Below, one piece after another: positions 15,936 to 23,792 of a stretch of 33,182 nucleotides of DNA (positions are counted from its first letter, which is position 1; every line of letters begins with the position of its first letter). Under the pieces are notes generated by a model that saw only the letters and a program-made list of their open reading frames with translations, searched no databases and was not told the origin of the DNA. The stretch is from an uncultured Dorea sp. Lineage in GTDB: Bacteria > Bacillota > Clostridia > Lachnospirales > Lachnospiraceae. The position numbers were made by a program, and so were the translations under genes. The DNA is taken from positions 1 through 33,182 of the forward strand of contig CAJTQA010000040.1 in NCBI GenBank assembly GCA_910578455.1, written 5' to 3'.

Positions 15936-16895
15936 ATGGAAAAAAAGATTGATGTAACGGCTATGGGAGAACTTCTGATCGACTTTGCAAAAAACGGGCA
16001 GAGCGAGCAGGGAAATGACCTTTTTGAGGCATGCCCGGGTGGAGCGCCCTGCAATGTGCTTGCCATGTTAAACAAGCTTAGCAGGAAGACTGCCTTTATC
16101 GGAAAAGTCGGAGACGACCAGTTCGGGCGGCTCCTTAAGGACACTGTTGCCGGTGCCGGGATCAATGTGGACGGCCTGTGCATGGATGATGAGATTCCGA
16201 CGACGCTTGCATTCGTACATACGTTTCCGGACGGAGACAGGGAATTTTCTTTCTACCGGAAACCGGGAGCTGACATGATGCTGAAAGAAGAGGATGTTGA
16301 TTACGATATTATCCGCAGCTCAAGAGTGTTTCATTTCGGCACGCTGTCAATGACAGGAGAGCCGGCGAGAACGGCGACAAAGAGAGCTCTTGAGGCGGCG
16401 AAAGAGGCAGGCTGCCTGATTACGTTTGATCCTAATTTAAGACCTCCGCTTTGGAAGACGCTTGAGGAGGCAAAGGAGCAGATGGAATACGGTTTCCAAT
16501 ATTGCGACGTGCTCAAAATTTCAGACAATGAGATTCAATTTGTGTCGGGGCTTGACGACTATGACGACGGAATCCGTTATCTCCAGGAAAAATATCAGAT
16601 ACCGCTTATCTTCCTTACGATGGGGAAAGAGGGGAGCCGCGCATACTTTAAGGACTTAAGGGTAGAGCGTCCGGGATGCACCGTGAAGGCAATTGAAACA
16701 ACAGGCGCAGGAGACACTTTCTGCGGATGTGCGATTCACGGAGTGCTGACGTACGGACTGGAAGGGCTTACGGAAGAAAATCTGGGAGAAATCTTAAGCT
16801 TTGCCAATGCGGGCGCAGCATTGATCACACTGAAAAAAGGAGCGATCCGTTCAATGCCGGAAAGAGAAGATATAGAAAAAATGCTTGGGAAATAA
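15936..16895 (+). CDS. PfkB-family carbohydrate kinase (fructokinase-like)
   Basis: The 319-aa kinase has both PfkB signatures: GGAPCNVLAMLNKLSRKTAF near residue 32 with GKVGDDQFG, and TTGAGDTFCGCAIHG with the catalytic base at D260. Overall similarity is to the ScrK/fructokinase group, which phosphorylates fructose; 2-keto-3-deoxygluconate or other sugars cannot be excluded. AAGGAGGG at 15919-15926 sets the ATG at 15936; the open frame reaches back into the COG2426 gene, but that part is not coding. No sugar transporter or hydrolase lies nearby. It ends 7 nt from the convergent repressor gene. Confidence 0.9.
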   Translation: MEKKIDVTAMGELLIDFAKNGQSEQGNDLFEACPGGAPCNVLAMLNKLSRKTAFIGKVGDDQFGRLLKDTVAGAGINVDGLCMDDEIPTTLAFVHTFPDGDREFSFYRKPGADMMLKEEDVDYDIIRSSRVFHFGTLSMTGEPARTATKRALEAAKEAGCLITFDPNLRPPLWKTLEEAKEQMEYGFQYCDVLKISDNEIQFVSGLDDYDDGIRYLQEKYQIPLIFLTMGKEGSRAYFKDLRVERPGCTVKAIETTGAGDTFCGCAIHGVLTYGLEGLTEENLGEILSFANAGAALITLKKGAIRSMPEREDIEKMLGK

Positions 16896-16955
16896 AAGGC
16901 TCTTATGGACTCTGGGCATCACTCAATTCCAGAAGCCGGATGTAGTCCATGAGCC
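16890..16955 (-). terminator. intrinsic terminator for the reverse-strand XRE gene
   Basis: On the reverse strand GGCTCATGGACT (16955-16944) pairs with AGTCCAT (16911-16905) and GAGCC (16902-16898), leaving a 2-nt bulge and a 32-nt loop. The run TTTTATTT follows at 16897-16890. The hairpin uses the last codons of the XRE gene, and its T-rich tail lies over the end of the sugar-kinase gene. A long loop makes this less certain than the other terminators here. Confidence 0.45.
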
Positions 16956-17247
16956 GTTGCTTAGATTCAGGGGAAAGCTTTCTGTATTTGGCGATAAGCG
17001 TCTTTTCCAGGCTTTCATGAATGATGCATTGTGAATTTTCAAGGGTCACGGTTTCTTCCTCAAGAAGATAATCCACTGTTACATGAAAAAAATCAGCAAT
17101 AGCCGTCAGCTTTTCATGGGAAGGCTGACGGTCTTTTGTCTCATAGCCTGCGATAGTGGAACGGGCAAGGTTCAGCCGTGCCGCCACTTCTTCCTGAGTC
17201 ATTTTATTTTCATTGCGGAGGATGCGGAGCTTACTTGCAAAAGACAT
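16903..17247 (-). CDS. small XRE-family HTH repressor
   Basis: The 114-aa regulator has a Cro/cI helix-turn-helix at residues about 5-61 (LRILRNENKMTQEEVAARLN, LARSTIAGYETKDRQPSHEK, VTVDYLLEE). A short helical tail (YRKLSPESKQRLMDYIRLLE) probably dimerises. This matches phage-repressor-like regulators found in Clostridia. On its strand AAAGGAG precedes the ATG at a normal distance. It is divergent from the 77-aa gene, and three palindromic sites lie in the shared region, so it most likely represses that gene and perhaps itself. It has no metallopeptidase or LexA-like cleavage domain. Confidence 0.9.
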   Translation of the reverse strand: MSFASKLRILRNENKMTQEEVAARLNLARSTIAGYETKDRQPSHEKLTAIADFFHVTVDYLLEEETVTLENSQCIIHESLEKTLIAKYRKLSPESKQRLMDYIRLLELSDAQSP

Positions 17248-17277
17248 GGAGCTTCTCCTTTTGTATGTGATGGTTTT

Positions 17278-17283
17278 ATTCTA
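17278..17283 (-). promoter_or_regulatory. extended -10 element for the XRE gene
   Basis: On the reverse strand the sequence reads TGATAGAAT, an extended -10 (TGn plus TAGAAT), about 31 nt before the XRE start codon. No good -35 is present, which is tolerated with an extended -10. Confidence 0.4.
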
Positions 17284-17310
17284 TCAGGTGTTGAGGAAAA
17301 GAACATCTGA

Positions 17311-17399
17311 TGTGCCGATACGCAACATTATGAGGATATAATGTGCCGAAATGAGACATAATATTATAAAAACAGAGAGGAATGTGCCGAAATGAGACA
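17311..17399. promoter_or_regulatory. three phased 17-bp operator-like imperfect palindromes
   Basis: Copies lie at 17311-17327 (TGTGCCGATACGCAACA), 17342-17358 and 17383-17399 (both TGTGCCGAAATGAGACA). All fit TGTnnCnnnnnGnnACA, a dyad centred on the ninth base. Copies two and three are identical over 19 bp including flanks. Spacings of 31 and 41 bp are close to three and four helical turns, so all copies face the same side of the DNA. A TATAAT at 17337-17342 abuts copy two, copy one covers the matching -35 position, and copy three includes the start codon of the 77-aa gene. The likely ligand is the divergent XRE protein. Confidence 0.65.
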
Positions 17400-17625
17400 G
17401 GAAAGATTTAAAATGGAAAGGGAAGGGCTTGTCAAAGAAGGGCAGGAAGTGGAAATCAGTGAGAGGAGTGCCGTGACAGGGCAGTATACCTATCTTGTAG
17501 AGCCGTCCGTAGCGATGTCGGGGATTTACAGGACGAGTGAAAGGATCATGGCAAGAAAAGGGAGGATAGAAAAAATAGAAAAGACGGAAAAGGGATTTTA
17601 TCTTCTTGTGGAACTTAAAGAGTAG
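17392..17625 (+). CDS. 77-aa protein of unknown function
   Basis: I do not recognise this protein. It is highly charged, with many Glu, Lys and Arg, and has a central neutral segment TGQYTYLVEPSVAMSGIY. The C-terminal half (RIEKIEKTEKGFYLLVELKE) is likely beta-stranded, possibly a small SH3- or OB-like barrel. There is no signal peptide or membrane helix. AGAGAGG at 17374-17380 precedes the ATG by 11 nt; a second ATG at 17413 is an alternative. The first codons lie inside the third operator-like repeat, so the gene is probably the main target of the divergent XRE repressor. The coding assignment rests on the ribosome site, the operator context and its sequence composition. Confidence 0.65.
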   Translation: MRQERFKMEREGLVKEGQEVEISERSAVTGQYTYLVEPSVAMSGIYRTSERIMARKGRIEKIEKTEKGFYLLVELKE

Positions 17626-17638
17626 TGCAAGTCACCCG

Positions 17639-17667
17639 TTGACATGGGCAGTAAAAGTTCATATAAT
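17639..17667 (+). promoter_or_regulatory. perfect consensus sigma-A promoter
   Basis: TTGACA (17639-17644) and TATAAT (17662-17667) are both perfect and lie 17 nt apart. It should be strong and would drive the membrane-anchored protein gene at 17704 from a start near 17674. Confidence 0.85.
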
Positions 17668-17684
17668 TTAAAGAAAGGAACAAA

Positions 17685-17696
17685 ATGAGAGGATAA
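17685..17696 (+). other. three-codon ORF (Met-Arg-Gly-stop) before the DUF5640-like gene
   Basis: ATG-AGA-GGA-TAA follows AAAGAAAGGA (17670-17679) at a good spacing of 5 nt. Its stop codon lies 7 nt before the next ATG, whose own ribosome site (AAGAGG, 17695-17700) is only 3 nt from the start codon. It could be a leader minigene that couples translation, or it may be chance. Confidence 0.25.
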
Positions 17697-17703
17697 GAGG
17701 TCT

Positions 17704-18165
17704 ATGATAATCGCGAAAAACGATGAAGATAAAAGAAGCAGGATATGGAAAAGGACAACGATAATATCCTCGGTATTGATTGTGGTGATAGCCGTCTACT
17801 TGCTGACTAAGATGTTTACGGCAAACCCTCTGGAAGGAAGATGGGAGAGCGAGGACGGGGCCGTGGTTCTGGAGATGCGCTCAAACGGCGTTCTGTTTAT
17901 GGATGCGCTGGAGCTTTCGGATGAGGGAAACGCGTCTGTCAGAATGGGATATGTCCTGGATAAAGATGAAAAGACGATTTCCATTCATGCAGACGATGAA
18001 GAATTTGAGCGTCTTTCGGAAAAGTCAGGAGGGCAGTATACGAAGGAGGAGCTTGAGAGCGCGGTAAGTTTTGTTGCAACAACATTTAATTATAGTGTCG
18101 ATAACAGTCAGCTTACTCTCACAGAGCGGGAATATGGAGAGCAAATTATATTTATGAGAAAGTGA
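17704..18165 (+). CDS. membrane-anchored DUF5640-like protein
   Basis: The 153-aa protein has a charged N-terminus, one membrane helix at residues about 17-37 (TIISSVLIVVIAVYLLTKMF) and an extracytoplasmic domain. The domain begins with NPLEGRWESEDGAVVLEMRS and ends with YSVDNSQLTLTEREYGEQII, a lipocalin-like or DUF5640-like beta pattern seen in many Lachnospiraceae proteins. Function is unknown. It lacks a lipobox cysteine, so it would be held by an uncleaved signal anchor. It has its own strong promoter and terminator and so looks monocistronic. The start at 17704 has a closely spaced ribosome site (see the three-codon ORF). Confidence 0.75.
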   Translation: MIIAKNDEDKRSRIWKRTTIISSVLIVVIAVYLLTKMFTANPLEGRWESEDGAVVLEMRSNGVLFMDALELSDEGNASVRMGYVLDKDEKTISIHADDEEFERLSEKSGGQYTKEELESAVSFVATTFNYSVDNSQLTLTEREYGEQIIFMRK

Positions 18166-18174
18166 GAAACAGAT

Positions 18175-18226
18175 ATCCCTCTGGTTGTCATCGATTAATA
18201 CGGTGGTACTGGAGGGATTTTATATT
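18175..18226 (+). terminator. intrinsic terminator before ispG
   Basis: ATCCCTCTGGT (18175-18185) pairs with ACTGGAGGGAT (18208-18218), giving 11 pairs including two G-U, with a 22-nt loop. TTTTATATTT follows to about 18226. It closes the DUF5640-like unit and leaves only about 24 nt before the ispG start. Confidence 0.65.
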
Positions 18227-18249
18227 TAGAAAAAATGAGAGGTGTCAGC

Positions 18250-19305
18250 ATGTTTAGGAACAGAACAAAAACAGTACGGATCGGAGACAAAGTAATCGGC
18301 GGAGGGAATGAGATATTAATACAGTCCATGACGAATACAAAGACAGAGGATATTAAGGGTACGGCTGAGCAGATTAAAAGGCTTACCGCGGCCGGATGTG
18401 AGATTATCCGCTGCGCGGTTCCGACGATGGAGGCGGCAAAAGCGCTGGGCGAGATCAAAAAAAAGATAAAGATTCCGCTGGTTGCGGACATTCATTTTGA
18501 CTACCGGCTGGCGATCGCGGCGATTGAAAACGGGGCGGACAAAATCCGCATCAATCCGGGAAACATCGGCGACGAATCCCGCGTAAGGGCAGTCGTCGGG
18601 GCGGCGAAGGAAAGAGGAATACCAATCCGCGTGGGGGTAAACAGCGGATCGCTGGAGAAAGAGCTTGTGGAAAGATACGGCGGGGTTACGGCTGAAGGAC
18701 TGGTAGAGAGCGCTCTTGACAAGGTCCGCATGATAGAGGGCATGGGCTATGATAACCTGGTGGTCAGCATTAAGTCGTCGGATGTCATGATGTGCGTGAA
18801 GGCGCATGAGGAGATTGCAAAAGCATGCCCGTACCCGCTCCATGTGGGAATCACGGAGTCAGGAACTCTCCTTGCAGGAAATATCAAATCTTCCATAGGG
18901 CTTGGCCTGATCTTAAACCAGGGAATCGGCGATACGATCCGCGTATCTCTGACAGGAGATCCGGCGGAAGAGATAAAGTCGGCAAAGCTTATCTTAAAGA
19001 CGCTGGGGCTGAGAAAGGGCGGAATCGAGGTAGTATCCTGCCCTACCTGCGGCAGGACGAAGATTGACCTTATCGGCCTGGCAAACAGGGTGGAGGCCAT
19101 GGTGGCAGATATCCCCCTTGATATTAAAGTTGCGGTTATGGGCTGCGTGGTGAATGGCCCCGGGGAGGCGAAAGAGGCAGATATAGGGATTGCCGGTGGG
19201 ATTGGTGAAGGGCTCCTGATCAAAAAGGGAGAGATCATAAAGAAAGTAAAGGAAGAAGAGCTCCTGGAGACACTAAGGCAGGAGCTGATGAGCTGGAATG
19301 AGTAA
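18250..19305 (+). CDS. ispG: 4-hydroxy-3-methylbut-2-enyl diphosphate synthase IspG
   Basis: IspG (GcpE) carries out the reductive ring opening of 2-C-methyl-D-erythritol 2,4-cyclodiphosphate in the non-mevalonate isoprenoid pathway, using a [4Fe-4S] cluster. The cluster ligands are C264, C267 (SCPTCGRTKIDL) and C299 with E306 (GCVVNGPGE). The N-terminal TIM barrel begins with VRIGDKVIGGGNEILIQSMT. At 351 aa it is the short bacterial form without the plant-type insert. I choose the ATG at 18250 because AGAGGTG precedes it; the ATG at 18235 has no ribosome site. In related bacteria dxr and rseP often precede ispG, but here they are absent. The end overlaps polC by 8 nt. Confidence 0.97.
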   Translation: MFRNRTKTVRIGDKVIGGGNEILIQSMTNTKTEDIKGTAEQIKRLTAAGCEIIRCAVPTMEAAKALGEIKKKIKIPLVADIHFDYRLAIAAIENGADKIRINPGNIGDESRVRAVVGAAKERGIPIRVGVNSGSLEKELVERYGGVTAEGLVESALDKVRMIEGMGYDNLVVSIKSSDVMMCVKAHEEIAKACPYPLHVGITESGTLLAGNIKSSIGLGLILNQGIGDTIRVSLTGDPAEEIKSAKLILKTLGLRKGGIEVVSCPTCGRTKIDLIGLANRVEAMVADIPLDIKVAVMGCVVNGPGEAKEADIGIAGGIGEGLLIKKGEIIKKVKEEELLETLRQELMSWNE

Positions 19306-22300
19306 AAGATTTTTTGAAGTATTTCCTACGTTGAAAGTAAATGACAATATCGGGATGCTGTTTCAGGATGTAGAGGTTACGAAAGTTGCCACGAATAAGG
19401 AGCGCGACTTTATACGCGTACATATCTTGAGCCGTCACCTACTGGACAAAAAGACGGTCTGCGCCTCGGAAGAGTCGTTAAAGGATCAGCTGTTCGCAAG
19501 GAGCGGAGTCAGGGTGAGCATAGTGGAGCGGTATGAGCTGTCAGGCCAGTACACGCCGGAAAACCTGATGAATGAATATCTGGAAAGCTTTTTGATGGAG
19601 CTTGGGCAGAAAAGCGTGATAGAAAAAAATATGCTGAGCAGCGCCAAATGCACTTTTGAGGAGGGGAACATCCTGTGCATCCGGCTTGTGGACAGCATCG
19701 TGGCAAGAGGCAGGGAGGAGGCGCTCTCATCCTATCTGAGAACAGTGTACAGGGAGCGTTTTGGCATGGACGTAGATGTTCGGGTCATCTACGAGAAGGC
19801 GAAGGAGAGCAAGCTGAAATATAACGAGCTGAGGCTTGAGCAGGCGGTGAAAGAGATTCTGAAAGAGTCTGCCATGACGCGGGAAAAGAAACAGGATGAC
19901 CCGCCAAAGGAGAAGGTCTTGGAGAAGAGGGAGGAAAAGAAGCCTGCTAAATCTTTTAAAAAGAGAGATTCCTTTAGCCTGGTCAAGCGTTCCGATGACC
20001 CGGGCCTTGTGTATGGAAGAAATTTTGACGATGAGCCGATAGAGCTTTCTCAGGTAGTAAGCGAGATGGGCGAGATTACTTTCAGAGGGAAAGTCATCAG
20101 CTTTGAGACGAGGGAAATCCGCAATGAGAAAAGCATTCTCATCTTTGCGGTTACGGATTTTACAGATACCATTACGGTAAAGCTGTTCATCCGGAATGAG
20201 CAGCTGCCGGATATGCTGGAAGGAGTGAAAAAGAACGGTTTCTACAAGATCAGAGGTGTTACGACGACAGATAAGTATGACGGCGAGCTTGTTATTAATT
20301 CAGTTTTCGGCATACGCAAGATTCCGGATTTCACAGAATCAAGGCAGGATCTGGCGCCTGAGAAAAGGGTAGAGCTTCATTGCCACACGAAGATGAGCGA
20401 GATGGACGGGGTGTCCAAGGTAGAGTCTATCCTTAAGCGCGCCCATGACTGGGGGCATAAGGCGATTGCCATTACGGATCACGGCGTGGTACAAGGCTTT
20501 ACTGAGGCGAGCCATTATCTTCAGAGTCTGGACAGATCCGACCCTTTCAAAGTGATATACGGAGTGGAAGGATATTTGGTAGATGACCAGCAGGACGTGG
20601 CAGTCAATGATAAGGGTCAGAAACTTTCCGGCTCATATGTGGTGTTTGACCTGGAAACCACGGGATTCAGCTCAATCAAAGACAAGATTATCGAAATCGG
20701 GGCGGTGAAGGTAGAGGATGGGAAGATTACAGAGAAGTTCAGCACCTTTGTCAATCCGAAACGGCCGATACCTTTCAATATCACGGAGCTTACAGGTATA
20801 GCCGATGAGATGGTGATGGATGCGCCAGACATAGAGGCGGTGTTGCCTGAGTTTATGGATTTTGTCGGGAACTCAGTCCTGGTAGCGCACAATGCGTCCT
20901 TTGACGTGGGCTTTATCGAGCAGAATCTGCGGTATCAAGATCAGGCTCCTGATTTTACATGGGTGGATACGGTGGCAATGGCGCGCATCCTCCTGCCTAC
21001 ACTGTCAAAATATAAATTAAACGTTGTGGCGAACGCCCTTAACATTTCGCTGGAAAACCATCACCGGGCAGTGGATGACGCGGGGGCTACCGCAGACATT
21101 TTTGTAAAGTTCATAGAAATGCTGAGAGACGGGAACATCTATGACCTGGAAGGACTGAACAGGCTGGGGAAACAGGGATCGGACGCAGTAATAAAGAAAC
21201 TTCCTGCTCACCATGTCATTATCCTTGCGAAAAACCAGGTGGGGAGGACGAACTTGTATACGCTTGTGTCGAAGTCACATCTTGACTATTATGCCCGCCG
21301 GCCTAGGATTCCAAAGAGCGAGCTGTCGAAACACCGGGAGGGGCTGATCGTTGGGAGCGCATGTGAGGCGGGGGAGCTTTACCGGGCGATTCTTGACGGG
21401 AAATCAGATGAAAGAATTGCGAAGATCGTAAAGTTTTATGATTACCTGGAGATTCAGCCCGTCGGGAATAACCGTTTCATGATCGAGAGCGAGAAGATTA
21501 CGAAAGTAAAAAGCGAAGAAGACCTGCGTCAGATAAACCGCCAGATTGTAAGCCTCGGGGAGAAATTTAATAAGCCTGTGGCGGCAACCTGCGACGTGCA
21601 TTTCCTGGATCCGGGGGACGAGGTATACCGAAGGATCATCATGGCGGGAAAAGGGTTTGATGATGCGGACAATCAGCCTCCCCTCTATCTCCACACGACG
21701 GAGGAGATGCTGGCGGAGTTTGAATATCTCGGCTCGGAAAAAGCCCGGGAGGTAGTGATCGAAACGCCGGGAAAGATTGCGGATATGGTGGAGCGCATCT
21801 CTCCTGTCAGGCCGGACAAGTGCCCGCCGGTCATTCCCCATTCCGACGAGCAGCTCAGGGAGATCTGCTACAGGAAGGCGCACAGCATGTATGGTGAAAA
21901 TCTGCCTGGGATTGTGACAGAGCGGCTGGAGAGGGAGCTTAACTCCATTATATCCAATGGGTTTGCGGTGATGTACATTATTGCCCAAAAGCTGGTGTGG
22001 AAATCCAATGAAGACGGTTACCTGGTAGGTTCGAGAGGCTCGGTAGGCTCTTCTTTTGTAGCCACGATGGCGGGCATCACGGAGGTAAATCCCTTAAGCC
22101 CCCATTATTACTGTGAAAAATGCCATTACAGCGATTTTGAGTCGGAGGAAGTGAGGGCATATGCAGGCGGCTGCGGGTGGGACATGCCGGATAAAGCATG
22201 CCCAGTCTGCGGAGCGCCGCTTATTAAAGACGGATACGACATCCCATTTGAGACATTTTTGGGATTCAAGGGAAATAAAGAGCCTGATATCGACCTGAAT

Positions 22301-23758
22301 TTTTCGGGGGATTATCAGAGCAACGCCCACAAATATACAGAAGTCATCTTTGGGGCAGGGCAGACTTACCGCGCCGGGACAATAGGTACTCTTGCGGATA
22401 AGACGGCGTTTGGCTATGTGAAAAATTATTATTCCGAGCGGGGCACGGGAAAGAGAAATTGCGAGATTGACCGTATCGTGCAGGGATGCACGGGCATCCG
22501 GAGAAGTACCGGGCAGCATCCGGGAGGAATCATCGTGCTGCCCCTGGGGGAGGATATCAATTCATTCACTCCGGTGCAGCATCCGGCAAATGATATGGGA
22601 ACGGACATCGTGACAACTCATTTTGACTACCATTCTATCGACCACAATCTGTTAAAGCTTGATATCCTCGGCCATGATGATCCTACTATGATAAAGACGC
22701 TGGAAGAGTACATCAGCTCTCCGGGGATGGATAATGAGTATAACGAGACAGACCGAAAATTTATAGCGACGGATATTCCGCTGGACGATAAAGGGGTAAT
22801 GTCTCTGTTTCACGATACCTCGGCGCTTGGGATCACGCCGGATGATATCGGAGGCTGTCCGGTTGGATGCCTTGGCATCCCGGAGTTTGGAACGGATTTT
22901 GTTATCCAGATGGTGGTGGACACAAAACCCCAGTCACTTTCCGACCTGATCCGGATATCAGGTCTTTCCCACGGTACGGACGTGTGGCTGAATAATGCCC
23001 AGGAGCTGATAAAGAGCGGGAAAGCTACGATTTCTACAGCAATCTGCACCCGCGACGATATTATGACATATCTTATCAACAAAGGGATGGACAGCGAGCT
23101 GTCATTTTCTATTATGGAGAAAGTCCGGAAAGGGAAAGGGCTGACTCCGGAATTTGAGGAGGCGATGAAAGCCGCAGACGTGCCTGACTGGTATATATGG
23201 TCCTGCAAACAGATTAAATATATGTTCCCGAAAGCCCACGCAGCGGCGTATGTCATGATGGCTTACCGGATTGCCTACTGTAAGATTAACTATCCGCTGG
23301 CATATTACGGGGCATACTTTGGAATCCGCGCGAAAGGTTTTTCTTACGAGCTTATGTGCCAGGGGAAGGAGAAACTGGAACGGCATATCGAGGATTATAA
23401 CAGGCGTTCGGCGACCCTTACCCAGAATGAACAGGTTACCCTCAGAGATATGCGTATCGTGCAGGAGATGTATGCCAGAGGGCTGGAGTTTGAGCCGTTG
23501 GATATCTACCGGGCGCAGGCGACAAAATTCCTGATTGTGAACGGAAAGCTGATGCCCCCCTTTTCCAGCATTGAGGGGATGGGAGACAAGGCTGCCGAGG
23601 CTGTGGCGGAGGCTGCGAAGGATGGGCCGTACCTTTCGAAAGATGATTTCCGCCAGCGGACAAAGGCAAGTAAAACAGTTATCGATTACATGGCGAAGAT
23701 GGGGCTTTTAGGAAATCTTCCTGAGTCAAACCAGCTGTCGCTTTTTGACTTTGCCTAG
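19298..23758 (+). CDS. polC: DNA polymerase III PolC-type alpha subunit
   Basis: PolC is the main replicative polymerase of low-GC Gram-positive bacteria, with built-in 3'-5' proofreading. In order, the 1486-aa protein has an N-terminal domain and Lys/Glu-rich linker (to about 230), an OB domain (VSEMGEITFRGKVI), and a PHP domain with H361 and H363 in HCHTKMSEMDG. The DEDDh exonuclease inserted in the PHP domain has D451/E453 in FDLETTGFS, D536 in HNASFD and H589/D594 in HRAVDDAGATAD. The polymerase core follows, with GSRGSVGSSFVATMAGI, a Cys4 zinc site (CEKCHY, CPVCGAP) and catalytic D997/D999 in EPDIDLNFSGD. The length is slightly above the usual 1430-1470. It is coupled to ispG by overlapping codons. 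Confidence 0.98.
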   Translation: MSKRFFEVFPTLKVNDNIGMLFQDVEVTKVATNKERDFIRVHILSRHLLDKKTVCASEESLKDQLFARSGVRVSIVERYELSGQYTPENLMNEYLESFLMELGQKSVIEKNMLSSAKCTFEEGNILCIRLVDSIVARGREEALSSYLRTVYRERFGMDVDVRVIYEKAKESKLKYNELRLEQAVKEILKESAMTREKKQDDPPKEKVLEKREEKKPAKSFKKRDSFSLVKRSDDPGLVYGRNFDDEPIELSQVVSEMGEITFRGKVISFETREIRNEKSILIFAVTDFTDTITVKLFIRNEQLPDMLEGVKKNGFYKIRGVTTTDKYDGELVINSVFGIRKIPDFTESRQDLAPEKRVELHCHTKMSEMDGVSKVESILKRAHDWGHKAIAITDHGVVQGFTEASHYLQSLDRSDPFKVIYGVEGYLVDDQQDVAVNDKGQKLSGSYVVFDLETTGFSSIKDKIIEIGAVKVEDGKITEKFSTFVNPKRPIPFNITELTGIADEMVMDAPDIEAVLPEFMDFVGNSVLVAHNASFDVGFIEQNLRYQDQAPDFTWVDTVAMARILLPTLSKYKLNVVANALNISLENHHRAVDDAGATADIFVKFIEMLRDGNIYDLEGLNRLGKQGSDAVIKKLPAHHVIILAKNQVGRTNLYTLVSKSHLDYYARRPRIPKSELSKHREGLIVGSACEAGELYRAILDGKSDERIAKIVKFYDYLEIQPVGNNRFMIESEKITKVKSEEDLRQINRQIVSLGEKFNKPVAATCDVHFLDPGDEVYRRIIMAGKGFDDADNQPPLYLHTTEEMLAEFEYLGSEKAREVVIETPGKIADMVERISPVRPDKCPPVIPHSDEQLREICYRKAHSMYGENLPGIVTERLERELNSIISNGFAVMYIIAQKLVWKSNEDGYLVGSRGSVGSSFVATMAGITEVNPLSPHYYCEKCHYSDFESEEVRAYAGGCGWDMPDKACPVCGAPLIKDGYDIPFETFLGFKGNKEPDIDLNFSGDYQSNAHKYTEVIFGAGQTYRAGTIGTLADKTAFGYVKNYYSERGTGKRNCEIDRIVQGCTGIRRSTGQHPGGIIVLPLGEDINSFTPVQHPANDMGTDIVTTHFDYHSIDHNLLKLDILGHDDPTMIKTLEEYISSPGMDNEYNETDRKFIATDIPLDDKGVMSLFHDTSALGITPDDIGGCPVGCLGIPEFGTDFVIQMVVDTKPQSLSDLIRISGLSHGTDVWLNNAQELIKSGKATISTAICTRDDIMTYLINKGMDSELSFSIMEKVRKGKGLTPEFEEAMKAADVPDWYIWSCKQIKYMFPKAHAAAYVMMAYRIAYCKINYPLAYYGAYFGIRAKGFSYELMCQGKEKLERHIEDYNRRSATLTQNEQVTLRDMRIVQEMYARGLEFEPLDIYRAQATKFLIVNGKLMPPFSSIEGMGDKAAEAVAEAAKDGPYLSKDDFRQRTKASKTVIDYMAKMGLLGNLPESNQLSLFDFA

Positions 23759-23792
23759 CGGATAAAAATCAGAGGTTGGAGTGTCATTAGTT

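Noticed and set aside
17303..17313. Short perfect dyad ACATCTGATGT as a LexA-type box
   Set aside because: It lacks the GAAC-N4-GTTC pattern of Gram-positive SOS boxes and overlaps the first operator-like copy; 5-bp arms are weak evidence.
18201..18218. GGTGGTAC upstream of ispG resembling a T-box core
   Set aside because: The surrounding T-box elements (specifier stem, full AGGGTGGNACCGCG) are missing, and the sequence is explained by the loop and right arm of the terminator hairpin.
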